A stretch of 23,662 nt of DNA from Actinomycetota bacterium (GTDB lineage: Bacteria; Actinomycetota; Thermoleophilia; Gaiellales; Gaiellaceae), in assembly GCA_013821525.1 (NCBI GenBank), contig JACDGR010000005.1, positions 7,985 to 31,646 of the forward strand, read 5' to 3'. Numbering within the stretch: the first letter of the stretch is position 1; every line of letters begins with the position of its first letter. Made by a program: the position numbers and the translations under genes. Below the pieces are notes generated by a model. That model was not told the DNA's origin and made no database searches. It saw only the letters and a program-made list of their open reading frames with translations. This document shows, piece by piece, positions 13,781 through 22,203 of the stretch.

Positions 13781-15778
13781 TTGGCCACCACGGAGATCGA
13801 ACAGCTCTCGATCGACACGATTCGCACCCTGTCCATGGATGCGGTGCAGAAAGCCGGGGTGGGCCATCCGGGCACGGCGATGTCTCTGGCGCCGGTCGCC
13901 TACCTGCTCTACCGGGAGGCGCTGCGCCACAACCCGGCGAGCCCGCACTGGCCGAACCGTGATCGCTTCATTCTGAGCGCCGGTCATGCCTGCGTTCTCC
14001 AGTACTCGGCGCTGCACCTCTCGGGCTACAACCTGTCGCTCGAAGAGTTGAAGCGCTTCCGCCAGTGGGAGTCGGCGACGCCGGGGCATCCCGAGTTCCG
14101 CCACACCGAGGGCATCGAGGTGACGACAGGACCGCTCGGTCAGGGGTTCGCGAACGGCGTCGGCATGGGCTTCGCCGAGCGCTTCCTTGCCGACACGTTC
14201 AACCGGCCGCAGCACGCGATCGTTGATCACCACGTTTACGCGATCTGTTCCGACGGTGACTTGATGGAGGGCCTTTCCTACGAAGCGACGTCCCTGGCGG
14301 GCACGAATGCGCTCGGAAAGCTCATCTACTTCTACGACGACAACCACATCACGATCGACGGCACCACGGCGATCTCGTTCACGGAAGACCGCGCCGCGCG
14401 GTTCGAGGCGCAGGGCTGGCACGTGCAGTACGTCGCCGACGTCAACGACCTCGACGCGCTGCGCGAGGCGATCGCGAACGGGCAGGACGAGACCGCACGG
14501 CCGTCGATGATCATCGTTCGCTCGCATATCGCGTTCGGCGCGCCGAAGGCGATCGACACTGCGAAGTCGCACGGCTCGGCCCTCGGCCCCGAGGAGGTCG
14601 CGGCGACCAAGCGGGCGCTCGGCTGGGATCCGGACAAGGACTTCTTCGTGCCAGAGGGCGTCTACGAGCACATGAACGGCGTCGAGCGCGGCAGCAAGCT
14701 CGAGAGCGAGTGGCACGCGACCTTCGAGCGTTGGTCGGAAGCATTCCCGGTCGCACGCGAGCGGTGGGACGCCGCCTGGGAAGGACGCGTCGGTCCGTGG
14801 GATGTGCCGGAGTTCGCGGCCGGTGAGGAGATCGCGACGCGCGATGCGGGCAAGCAGGTCATGCAGGCGTTCAAGCACGCGGTGCCGACGATGATCGGCG
14901 GCGCAGCTGACCTGGTCGAGTCGACGAAGACCGAGTTCGTCGGCGGCGGGCTCTTCTCGGCGCGCTGGTCCGGTCGCAACATCCCGTTCGGGATCCGCGA
15001 GCACGCGATGGGCTCGATCGTCAACGGGATCGGCGTGCACGGAGGCTGCGTGAAGCCCTACGGTTCGACGTTCCTGATCTTCAGCGACTACATGCGACCG
15101 GCCGTGCGCCTCTCTGCGCTGATGAAGCTGCCGGTTGTCTGGGTCTGGACGCACGACTCGGTCGGGCTCGGCGAGGACGGGCCGACGCATCAGCCGGTCG
15201 AGACGTACGCCGCATTGCGCGCAATCCCCTTTCTCTGGTTCATGCGGCCGGCTGACGCGAACGAGACCGCGCACGCGTGGCGGGTCGCGCTCGAGCGCAC
15301 CGACGGCCCGGTTGCGTTCTCGCTGTCCCGGCAGAAGGTGCCGACGCTCGACCGGAGCGATCTTGCACCTGCTTCGCTCGTCGAGCGCGGTGCCTACACG
15401 CTGTGGGAGTCGTCCTCGGCACCGGACCTGATCCTGATCGGTACCGGCGCAGAGGTGGGGCTGACGCTCGAGGCCGGACGCAAGCTCGCGGCCGACGGCG
15501 CGGCGGTCCGTGTCGTCTCGATGCCGTGCTGGGAGCTCTTCGAGGCGCAACCCACCGAGTATCGGCACGAGGTTCTGCCGCCGCGCGTGCGCGCGCGCCT
15601 GTCGGTCGAGCCCGGCGTGGAGCTCGGCTGGAGCAAGTGGGTCGGCGACCAGGGAAGCTCGATCTCGATCGAGCACTTCGGTGCGTCGGCCCCGGGTGAG
15701 CAGGTGCTCGCCGAATTCGGGTTCAACATCGACAACGTCATGGCGCGCGCAACGGCACTCCTGGAACGAGCGACGTGA
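13781..15778 (+). CDS. tkt: Transketolase
   Basis: A 665-residue thiamine-diphosphate enzyme, full family length. It transfers two-carbon ketol units between pentose, tetrose and triose/hexose phosphates. Domain 1 has AGVGHPGTAMS (25-35), the GPLGQGFANGVGMG segment (117-130) and the ThDP/Mg site SDGDLMEG (157-164) through N188 in DDNHITIDG. The pyrimidine domain carries FGIREHAMG with the catalytic glutamate, and VWTHDSVGLGEDGPTHQPVE follows. The C-terminal domain ends with the phosphosugar-site region SIEHFGASAPGEQVL. It is the first gene of a seven-gene coupled operon with its own SD and candidate promoter, separated by 130 bases from gntK. The stop overlaps the rpiB GTG. Confidence 0.97.
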   Translation: MATTEIEQLSIDTIRTLSMDAVQKAGVGHPGTAMSLAPVAYLLYREALRHNPASPHWPNRDRFILSAGHACVLQYSALHLSGYNLSLEELKRFRQWESATPGHPEFRHTEGIEVTTGPLGQGFANGVGMGFAERFLADTFNRPQHAIVDHHVYAICSDGDLMEGLSYEATSLAGTNALGKLIYFYDDNHITIDGTTAISFTEDRAARFEAQGWHVQYVADVNDLDALREAIANGQDETARPSMIIVRSHIAFGAPKAIDTAKSHGSALGPEEVAATKRALGWDPDKDFFVPEGVYEHMNGVERGSKLESEWHATFERWSEAFPVARERWDAAWEGRVGPWDVPEFAAGEEIATRDAGKQVMQAFKHAVPTMIGGAADLVESTKTEFVGGGLFSARWSGRNIPFGIREHAMGSIVNGIGVHGGCVKPYGSTFLIFSDYMRPAVRLSALMKLPVVWVWTHDSVGLGEDGPTHQPVETYAALRAIPFLWFMRPADANETAHAWRVALERTDGPVAFSLSRQKVPTLDRSDLAPASLVERGAYTLWESSSAPDLILIGTGAEVGLTLEAGRKLAADGAAVRVVSMPCWELFEAQPTEYRHEVLPPRVRARLSVEPGVELGWSKWVGDQGSSISIEHFGASAPGEQVLAEFGFNIDNVMARATALLERAT

Positions 15779-16245
15779 ACGTAGCCGTCGCGTTCGACCA
15801 CCGCGGCGTGCACCTGCGCGAGGCGGTACTCGAGTCGCTCTCGGCGCACGAGGTCGTGGACCTCGGGACGGACACCGACGCGGTGCGCATCGACTATCCC
15901 GACAAGGCTCGTGAGGTCGGTGAGGCGCTGCAACACGGTCGTGCCGAGCGCGGCATCTTCGTCTGCGGCTCCGGTGTCGGGGCCGCGGTGGCCGCCTGCA
16001 AGATGACCGGCATCCGCGCGGCGATCTGCCACGACACCTACAGCGCGCACCAGGGCGTCGAGCACGACGACATGAACGTGCTCTGCCTTGGCTCTGAGGT
16101 CGTAGGCCCCTCGCTTGCGCGCGAGCTCGTCGAAGCATTTCTAGGCGCGACGTTCGACGGCGGGGAGCGCTATGTGGCGCGCCTCCTGAAGGTCGCCGAG
16201 ATGGAAGAGGTGATGAAGCATGGCGCAGGACAACCGGCTGCATAA
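15775..16245 (+). CDS. rpiB: Ribose-5-phosphate isomerase B family protein
   Basis: Interconverts ribose-5-P and ribulose-5-P. This 156-residue protein has the RpiB/LacAB Rossmann-like fold. AFDHRG at 6-11 is the phosphate/ring-opening His-containing strand, DLGTDTDAVRIDYPDKA follows, and GIFVCGSGVGAAVAACK (60-76) carries the catalytic-type cysteine C64, as in E. coli RpiB and unlike the Cys-less mycobacterial type. ICHDTYSAHQGVEHDDMN (85-101) contains the substrate-binding histidines and the terminal arginine region is present. The C-terminal 18 residues (from about 139) extend past the core. The GTG start at 15775 overlaps the tkt stop, and the gene overlaps tal by 26 bases. LacA/LacB-type specificity is unlikely in this context. 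Confidence 0.92.
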   Translation: MNVAVAFDHRGVHLREAVLESLSAHEVVDLGTDTDAVRIDYPDKAREVGEALQHGRAERGIFVCGSGVGAAVAACKMTGIRAAICHDTYSAHQGVEHDDMNVLCLGSEVVGPSLARELVEAFLGATFDGGERYVARLLKVAEMEEVMKHGAGQPAA

Positions 16246-17329
16246 GCTGGCCGCCCGCGGGCAGTCGATCTGGTTCGACACGCTCTCGCGGCAGCTCGTG
16301 CACTCAGGTGAGCTCAAGAAGATGATGAAGGACGATGCCGTCACCGGTGTGACGTCGAACCCCTCGATCTTCCAGAAGGCACTCTCCGAAGGAGATGCCT
16401 ACGACGAGCAGATGAAAGAGCTGCTCGCGGAGACGGACGACGCCTCGGAGATCTTCTTCGCGCTGGCGCTCGAGGACATCCGTGACGCATGCGACGTCCT
16501 GAAGCCCGCCTACGAGAAGAGTGACGGGGTGGACGGCTACGTGTCGATGGAGGTCGAGCCCGGCATCGCCTACGACACCGAGCGGACGTTCGAGCAGGCG
16601 CGCTGGATCGCCAAGGAGGTGGATCGCCCGAACCTGATGGTGAAGATCCCGGCGACGATGCCCGGGCTTCCTGCGATCGAGGATTGCACGGCTCACGGCA
16701 CGTCGATCAACATCACGTTGATCTTCTCCCTCGAGCGCTACAAGGCCGTGGTAGAGGCGTACATCCGCGGTCTGGAGAGGCTCGTCGCGAGTGGCGGGGA
16801 TCCGTCGACGATCGCGTCGGTCGCATCGTTCTTCGTCTCGCGTGTCGACAGCGAAGCCGACAAGCAGCTCGCTGCCGTGGGGAATAAGAAGCTCCAGGGC
16901 AAGCTCGCGATCGCGAACGCGAAGCTCGCCTACGCGCACTATCTCGAGGCGTTCTCCGGACCCCGTTGGGAGTTCCTCGAGAGTAAGGGCGCGACGAAGC
17001 AGCGCTGCCTGTGGGCGTCGACGTCGACGAAGAACCCGGACTACCGCGACGTGATCTACGTCGAGGAGCTGATCGGCCCCGAGACGGTGAACACGATGCC
17101 GCTCGAGACGATCACGGCGTTCCAGGATCACGGCGAGGTTCGCGGCGACACGGTGCTGGACGGCATCGAGGATGCGCGAGCGCTGGTCGAGCAGCTGCGC
17201 GAGGCGGGTGTCGACTACGACCAGGTCGTCGAGTTGCTCGAGGCAGAAGGAGTGCAGAAGTTCGCCGACGCCTTCGAGCAAATCGTCGAGAGCATCCGCG
17301 CGAAGCGCGGGTCGCTGGCGCCGGCGTGA
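16220..17329 (+). CDS. tal: Transaldolase
   Basis: A 369-residue class I aldolase-type TIM barrel that exchanges a dihydroxyacetone unit between sedoheptulose-7-P and glyceraldehyde-3-P. It is the long actinobacterial/cyanobacterial type (about 360-370 residues). Landmarks: SIWFDTLSR (16-24) with catalytic Asp20, TGVTSNPSIFQKA (42-54), the Schiff-base lysine K142 in NLMVKIPAT, the following NITLIFSLERY, and LWASTSTKNPDYRD with the phosphate-binding Ser/Arg. The ATG at 16220 lies inside the rpiB gene, so the two are coupled, with a purine-rich SD-like run upstream. In several bacteria this form is fused to a Pgi domain; here the isomerase begins 16 bases later as a separate gene. Confidence 0.96.
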   Translation: MAQDNRLHKLAARGQSIWFDTLSRQLVHSGELKKMMKDDAVTGVTSNPSIFQKALSEGDAYDEQMKELLAETDDASEIFFALALEDIRDACDVLKPAYEKSDGVDGYVSMEVEPGIAYDTERTFEQARWIAKEVDRPNLMVKIPATMPGLPAIEDCTAHGTSINITLIFSLERYKAVVEAYIRGLERLVASGGDPSTIASVASFFVSRVDSEADKQLAAVGNKKLQGKLAIANAKLAYAHYLEAFSGPRWEFLESKGATKQRCLWASTSTKNPDYRDVIYVEELIGPETVNTMPLETITAFQDHGEVRGDTVLDGIEDARALVEQLREAGVDYDQVVELLEAEGVQKFADAFEQIVESIRAKRGSLAPA

Positions 17330-17345
17330 GCGTGGGGAAGCTCGC

Positions 17346-18704
17346 GTGACCAGGGAGATCGTCGAGCGGATCTGGGCGCGCGATCCCACGGTCTGGACGG
17401 GCGCGGACGAGGGCAAGTGGCTCGGCTGGCTCGACGCGCCGTGGCGCACGGCGGAGGACGTCGACCTGCTGCTCTCCTTCGCCGAATCGGTCGTCGACCG
17501 GGTCGATGCAGTCGTGCTGCTCGGGATGGGCGGCTCGTCGCTCGCGCCGGAGGTGATCAGGCAGACGTTCCGCCAGGAGACGTTCCACGTTCTCGACACG
17601 ACGCATCCGCAGGCGATCCGCGATCTCGAGGCGCAACTCGACACCGTGCGCACGTTGTTCATCTCGGCGTCCAAGTCGGGCTCGACGCTCGAGACGCGCT
17701 CCCACACCGATTACTTCTGGGAGCGCACGGGTCACAACGGCGACCTGTTCGCGGCGATCACCGACCCGGGCTCGGAGCTCGAGCGGCTGGCCCGCGAGCG
17801 CGGGTTCGCCGGAGTCTTCCCCGGGGAGCCGACGATCGGCGGCCGCTACTCGGCGCTGTCGAACTTCGGGATGCTGCCCGCGGCGTTGATGGGCGTCGAC
17901 GTGACGCGCCTGCTCGTGCGGGCGCAGGAGATGGCGGACGCCTGCAAGCTCGCGGAAGGCAACCCGGGGCTCGAGCTCGGGCTCTCACTCGGCGAGGGTT
18001 GGCGCGCGGGGCAAGACAAGATCTGCATCGCACCGAATCCCGGCGGGTTTGGTCTCTGGGCCGAGCAACTGCTGGCGGAGTCCACCGGCAAGCACGGGAA
18101 GGGTCTCGTGCCGGCACCGGGGGAGCCTGCCGACGGCCCCGATCGGCAGGGGCAGGAGGTGCGCGTCTCCGGCGAGTACGAGCTCGGGCAGGAGTTCTTC
18201 CGCTGGGAGTTCGCGACCGCGGTCGCGGGGTCGATCCTCGAGATCAATCCGTTCGACCAGCCCGACGTGCAGTCGGCGAAGGACAAGACCCGAGAGGTGC
18301 TTGCCTCCGGCGCCGAGCCGGATGTCGCGCCGAGCGGCTCCGCCGACGCGTTGTTCGCGCAGGCGCACGAGGGCGACTACGTCTGCATCCAGGCGTTCGT
18401 CAACCCGACTGCGGCGAACGAGCAGCGCGTGCTCGAGCTCGCTGCACAGGCGCGCGCGGCGACCGGCTGCGTCGTCACACACGGATTTGGGCCCCGCTAT
18501 CTGCACTCGACCGGGCAGCTGCACAAAGGTGGACCGGCGACCGGTCTCTATCTACAGGTGGTGGACGACACCGGCGACGAGCTCGCGATCCCCGGGCAGG
18601 CATTCGGTTTCGGGAAGCTGATCCGCGCGCAGGCGGCGGGCGACTTCGCATCACTGCAAGAGCGCGGCCGACGCGTCGCGCGCATCCAACTCGAGGAGGC
18701 GTAG
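17346..18704 (+). CDS. pgi: Glucose-6-phosphate isomerase, short tal-pgi-fusion type
   Basis: A 452-residue SIS-fold protein. LLGMGGSSLAPEV (58-70) and SASKSGSTLETRSH (107-120) form the phosphosugar site. LGQEFFRWEFATAVAGSILEINPFDQPDV (280-308) carries the conserved glutamate. HGFGPRYLHSTGQLHKGGP, near residues 380-398, carries the catalytic histidine. It lacks the long N-terminal region of classic 550-residue PGI and begins EIVERIWARDPTVW, just like the isomerase half of bifunctional transaldolase/PGI proteins, so it looks like a split version of that fusion. It interconverts glucose-6-P and fructose-6-P and closes the pentose phosphate cycle. The GTG at 17346 follows a GGGGAAG run. Confidence 0.88.
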   Translation: MTREIVERIWARDPTVWTGADEGKWLGWLDAPWRTAEDVDLLLSFAESVVDRVDAVVLLGMGGSSLAPEVIRQTFRQETFHVLDTTHPQAIRDLEAQLDTVRTLFISASKSGSTLETRSHTDYFWERTGHNGDLFAAITDPGSELERLARERGFAGVFPGEPTIGGRYSALSNFGMLPAALMGVDVTRLLVRAQEMADACKLAEGNPGLELGLSLGEGWRAGQDKICIAPNPGGFGLWAEQLLAESTGKHGKGLVPAPGEPADGPDRQGQEVRVSGEYELGQEFFRWEFATAVAGSILEINPFDQPDVQSAKDKTREVLASGAEPDVAPSGSADALFAQAHEGDYVCIQAFVNPTAANEQRVLELAAQARAATGCVVTHGFGPRYLHSTGQLHKGGPATGLYLQVVDDTGDELAIPGQAFGFGKLIRAQAAGDFASLQERGRRVARIQLEEA

Positions 18705-19609
18705 TGCAACTCGGAATGGTCGGCCTCGGCCGGATGGGTAGCGGCATGACGAAGCGGCTGGAGGAGCATGGCCACGAGGTCAAGACGTACGACCCTCAGG
18801 TTGCTTCGACGGCGAAGACGCTCGGCGAGCTGAAGAAGCAGCTTGCGACCCCGCGGCACGTCTGGCTGATGATTCCAGCGGGCGAGATCACCGAGAAGAC
18901 GTTTCAGCAGCTGCTGAAGATTCTCGAGCCTGGCGACACGATCATCGACGGGGGCAACTCGAACTTCCGCGACTCGCAGCGCCGGTACAAGGAGGCGCGC
19001 AAGCAGAAGATCTCGTTCATCGACGTCGGCGTCTCCGGTGGTGTGTGGGGGCTCGAAGTCGGGTTCTGCCTGATGGCGGGCGGCGACAAGGCGACGGCGA
19101 AGCGACTCGATCCGATCTTCCGGTCGCTTGCGCCAGAGGACGGCTATGCGCACGTGGGGGCGTCGGGTGCGGGGCACTTCACGAAGATGGTGCACAACGG
19201 CATCGAGTACGGGTTGATGCAGGCGTACGCGGAGGGCTTCGAGGTGATGCAGAAGTCGGAGTTCGATCTCGACCTGCACGAGATCGCGGGCATCTGGCGG
19301 TACGGGTCGGTCGTCCGCTCGTGGCTGCTCGAGCTGCTGCACAGCGCGTTCGAGAAGGAAGGCGGCGAGCTCGAGAGGATCAGGGGCTTCGTCGAGGACT
19401 CGGGCGAGGGGCGCTGGACGATCGCGGAGGCGATCGCCGAGGACGTTCCGGTGCCGGTGATCAGCGCGGCTCTGTTCGCGCGGTTCGCGTCGCGGCAGGA
19501 CGAGTCGTTCGCCGCGAAGGTGAACGCGGCGCTCCGCAACCAGTTCGGCGGTCACGCGGTCAAGGCGGTCGAGCTGGCGAAATCGCATAGCCAGGATCCG
19601 CGCGCGTGA
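18704..19609 (+). CDS. gnd: 6-phosphogluconate dehydrogenase (decarboxylating), short form
   Basis: A 301-residue enzyme of the short Gnd group rather than the roughly 470-residue classic form. It has Rossmann motif MVGLGRMGSGM (5-15), DGGNSNFRDS (82-91), GVSGGVWG (109-116) and the catalytic GHFTKMVHNGIEYG (157-170), with K161 and E168. The second beta strand ends KTYDPQ, with D30 where NADP-specific enzymes have N-R-T; an acid there normally favours NAD+. It oxidises and decarboxylates 6-phosphogluconate to ribulose-5-P. The GTG at 18704 shares a base with the pgi TAG (TAGTG) and follows GAGGAGG at 18693. The junction with zwf is a GTGA overlap. Confidence 0.93.
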   Translation: MQLGMVGLGRMGSGMTKRLEEHGHEVKTYDPQVASTAKTLGELKKQLATPRHVWLMIPAGEITEKTFQQLLKILEPGDTIIDGGNSNFRDSQRRYKEARKQKISFIDVGVSGGVWGLEVGFCLMAGGDKATAKRLDPIFRSLAPEDGYAHVGASGAGHFTKMVHNGIEYGLMQAYAEGFEVMQKSEFDLDLHEIAGIWRYGSVVRSWLLELLHSAFEKEGGELERIRGFVEDSGEGRWTIAEAIAEDVPVPVISAALFARFASRQDESFAAKVNAALRNQFGGHAVKAVELAKSHSQDPRA

Positions 19610-21117
19610 GCGCGGCCGCCGACGAGAACCCGCTCGCGGAGGGCCTGCGGCTGCGCCGTCGTCCCGACCCGTGCATCCTCGTGATCTTCGGCGCGTCGGG
19701 GGACTTGACGGAGAAGAAGCTGATGCCGGCGCTCTACGCGCTCGCGTTCCGCCACCTGCTACCGGAGCACTTCGGCATCGTCGGTGCCGCCCGTACCGAG
19801 GAGACCGACGACGAGTTCCGCGAGCGGATGAAGCAGGCGGTCAAGGATCACGCGCGTGACGAGTTCAAGGATGAGATCTGGGAGCCGCTCGCCGAAGGGA
19901 TGCGCTACTCGACGCTCGACTTCGCCGACGACAAGGGCGAGGACGCGCTGGTCGAGACGTTGACGAAGCTCGATGCGGAACGTCAGACGCAGGGCAACCG
20001 CGTCTACTACTTCGCGGTCCCGCCGAGTGCGATCGCGACGCTCGTCGCCGAGATCGCCGAGCGGCGAAGTGCCGAGGGCTGGATCCGGTTGATCATCGAG
20101 AAGCCGTTCGGACACGACCTGGAGTCGGCGCGCGCGCTGACCGCCGAGATCAACGAGCACTTCACCGAGAGCGAGGTCTTCCGCATCGATCACTACCTCG
20201 GCAAGGAGACGGTGCAGAACATGCTGGCGCTGCGATTCGCGAACGGCATCTTCGAGCCGATCTGGAACAGGCAGTTCATCGATCACGTGCAGATCACCGT
20301 CGCGGAGTCGATCGGCATCGAAGGACGAGCGGGGTACTACGAGTCCGCGGGCGCGGTGCGTGACATCTTCCAGAACCATCTGCTGCAGCTCGTCGCGATC
20401 ACCGCAATGGAGCCACCGATCGACTTCACCGCCGACTCGGTGCGCAACGAGAAGGTCAAGGTGCTGAAGTCGTTGCACACTCCCGGCCCGAAGCACGTCG
20501 TGCGAGGGCAGTACGGCCGCGGCTTTGTCGAGGGCGAGGAGGTGCGTGCCTATCGTGAGGAGGAGGGCGTCGCGGCGGGCTCGGAGACGGACACGTTCGT
20601 CGCTGCGAAGCTGTTCGTCGACAACTGGCGCTGGGCGGACACGCCGTTCTACGTCCGGATGGGCAAGCGGCTCGCGCGGCGCGAGACGACGATCGCGATC
20701 CAGTTCAAGCGCGCGCCGCATCCGCCGTTCGAGGACGGTGCTGCCGAGGGTCTGCGGCCGAACGTGTTGCTGATCCATGTACAGCCGAACGAGGGCATCT
20801 CGTTGGCGATCGGCGCGAAGGTGCCGGGGCAGGGCATGACGATCCGCACCGTGCACATGGACTTTCTCTACGGCGGTGCGTTCCGGGAGGGTTTGCCGGA
20901 CGCATACGAGCGTCTGATTCTCGACGCGATGCTCGGCGACGCGACGTTGTTCACGCGGTCGGACGAGATTGAGGAGCAGTGGGCCCTCGTCGATGCAATG
21001 GTCGCGATGTGGCAGCGCGACAAGACGTCGTTCCCGAACTACGCGGCAGGAACGTGGGGGCCGGCAGCTGCCGACGAGCTCGTGCATAAGGACGGCAGGT
21101 CGTGGCGCAGGCACTGA
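19606..21117 (+). CDS. zwf: Glucose-6-phosphate 1-dehydrogenase
   Basis: 503 residues, normal family length. The coenzyme loop GASGDLTEKKL is at 29-39, followed by the NADP-side R in GAARTEE (60-66). EKPFGHDL (165-172) and the substrate motif RIDHYLGKE (193-201) are intact, with catalytic H258 in QNHLLQL. It oxidises glucose-6-P to 6-phosphogluconolactone, the first step of the oxidative branch. The GTG at 19606 overlaps the gnd stop, and the 3' end overlaps opcA by 16 bases. No 6-phosphogluconolactonase gene follows, although in many actinobacteria pgl comes after opcA; hydrolysis must be spontaneous or encoded elsewhere. Confidence 0.97.
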   Translation: MSAAADENPLAEGLRLRRRPDPCILVIFGASGDLTEKKLMPALYALAFRHLLPEHFGIVGAARTEETDDEFRERMKQAVKDHARDEFKDEIWEPLAEGMRYSTLDFADDKGEDALVETLTKLDAERQTQGNRVYYFAVPPSAIATLVAEIAERRSAEGWIRLIIEKPFGHDLESARALTAEINEHFTESEVFRIDHYLGKETVQNMLALRFANGIFEPIWNRQFIDHVQITVAESIGIEGRAGYYESAGAVRDIFQNHLLQLVAITAMEPPIDFTADSVRNEKVKVLKSLHTPGPKHVVRGQYGRGFVEGEEVRAYREEEGVAAGSETDTFVAAKLFVDNWRWADTPFYVRMGKRLARRETTIAIQFKRAPHPPFEDGAAEGLRPNVLLIHVQPNEGISLAIGAKVPGQGMTIRTVHMDFLYGGAFREGLPDAYERLILDAMLGDATLFTRSDEIEEQWALVDAMVAMWQRDKTSFPNYAAGTWGPAAADELVHKDGRSWRRH

Positions 21118-21977
21118 CCGAGGAGTGGACCGGCGTCGACGTCTCGATCGCGCAGATCGAGCGGGAGCTTGCATGCTTGCGGGCCGAGTCGGTCCTGGAG
21201 GGCGGACAACCCAATCTGCGCACCTCGGTGATGACGCACATGGCGTGGGCACCGCCGGAGTGGCAACACGCCGCTGAGGAGACGCTCGCCGGCATGGCGG
21301 AACGCCATCCATCGCGCACGCTTCTGCTCGTCCCGCGACCCGATGAGGACGACGGGCTCGATGCGACCGTCTCGCTGCGCTGCTTCCCGATCGGCGATCG
21401 CGCGATCTGCGGCGAGGTGATCGAGCTCATCCTGCGCGGCAACCGCGCGACCGCGCCGGCATCGATCGCCCTGCCGCTCTTGATCTCGGATCTCCCGGTC
21501 TTTCTGCGCTGGCGCAGCGAGCCGGGTTTCGGCGGCGCGGAGCTCGACCAGCTGGTCGGGATCGCCGACCGGCTGATCGTCGACTCCACCGAGTGGGAGG
21601 ATCTCCCCGGCGCGTATGGCCCGCTGGCGGAGCTGTTCGACCGCGTTGCGGTCTCCGACATTGCCTGGGACCGAACGGAGCGGTGGCGCGGGCTGCTGTC
21701 CTCCCTCTGGCCGGAGATTGCGGATGTGCAGGTAGTTCGTGTGCAGGGAACGCGGGCACAGGCACTACTGCTCGCGGGGTGGCTCAGTTCGCGGCTCGGT
21801 CACGAGCTCGAGGTCGAGGTTGAGGAGCGCGAGCATCTCGAGGGAATCGATCTCGATGGCAAACCAGCGCCGTTCCCGCCGGGCGCCCCACCGAACGCCA
21901 GCGATGTCCTCTCGACCCAACTCGATCGCTTCGGTCGCGACCCGATCTACGAAGCCGCAGTCCGCGCCGCGACCTGA
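21102..21977 (+). CDS. opcA: Glucose-6-phosphate dehydrogenase assembly protein OpcA
   Basis: A 291-residue protein directly downstream of zwf, as in actinobacteria and cyanobacteria. OpcA activates or assembles G6PDH and mediates redox control in cyanobacteria. Recognisable segments are LRTSVMTHMAWA (about 39-50), HPSRTLLLVPRPD (69-81), the long LPLLISDLPVFLRWRSEPGF (124-143) and DRLIVDSTEWEDLP (155-168), then LFDRVAVSDIAWDRTERWRGLL. The PSR and DLPVFLWW-like blocks are hallmarks of the family. The GTG at 21102 lies within zwf, so translation is coupled. It is the last gene of the operon and is followed by 226 bases containing a palindromic repeat. Confidence 0.93.
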   Translation: MAQALTEEWTGVDVSIAQIERELACLRAESVLEGGQPNLRTSVMTHMAWAPPEWQHAAEETLAGMAERHPSRTLLLVPRPDEDDGLDATVSLRCFPIGDRAICGEVIELILRGNRATAPASIALPLLISDLPVFLRWRSEPGFGGAELDQLVGIADRLIVDSTEWEDLPGAYGPLAELFDRVAVSDIAWDRTERWRGLLSSLWPEIADVQVVRVQGTRAQALLLAGWLSSRLGHELEVEVEEREHLEGIDLDGKPAPFPPGAPPNASDVLSTQLDRFGRDPIYEAAVRAAT

Positions 21978-22018
21978 TCGCTGCGAAAATCGCGCCGCAA
22001 CGAGCGTTACGCGAGACC

Positions 22019-22070
22019 AGCGACGTCTGAGCCGCGTCTGAGCCGGCTCTGAGCTTGCTCAGACGTCGCT
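22019..22070. repeat. Composite palindrome with three 11-bp direct repeats, REP-like, upstream of RAYT
   Basis: AGCGACGTCTGAGC (22019-22032) is repeated as its exact reverse complement at 22057-22070. Between and overlapping them, TCTGAGC occurs at 22026, 22037 and 22048, exactly 11 bases apart, with the inverted copy GCTCAGA at 22057. An inner palindrome GAGCCGGCTC (22040-22049) would form a second stem. GACGTC occurs at 22022, 22062 and again at 22074. It follows opcA (stop 21977) and precedes a REP-associated-transposase gene. It may be that enzyme's REP substrate, the operon's 3' hairpin, or an operator. The rest of 21978-22203 shows no gene; a weak TTGTGA-17-TGCGAT promoter can be drawn at 22154-22182. 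Confidence 0.6.
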
Positions 22071-22203
22071 CGAGACGTCGTGGTGCGTTGCGAGGCGCGA
22101 GGAGGTGCCGCTGAAGGACCGAGGGTGACGCAACTGCGCCGAGTTCGCGCCGATTGTGAAACGGACACTGGCGCGTTGCGATTGGGGTCGGCATCTTCGT
22201 GGG

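Noticed and set aside
13508..16303. Very long open frame on the minus strand (over 900 codons) across tkt and rpiB
   Set aside because: It is antisense to two unambiguous enzymes and its translation is arginine-rich and low in complexity, as expected for the shadow frame of GC-rich genes.
19759..21312. Long minus-strand open frame opposite zwf and opcA
   Set aside because: No family features; the plus strand carries clear Zwf and OpcA motifs throughout.
22019..22070. Simple intrinsic terminator of the opcA operon
   Set aside because: The stem is strong, but there is no T-tract and the internal direct repeats are not explained; it may still end transcripts.
21978..22203. CRISPR-like array, because of the regularly spaced TCTGAGC repeats
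   Set aside because: The repeats are 7-11 bp and contiguous with no spacers; it is a phased tandem repeat within a palindrome.
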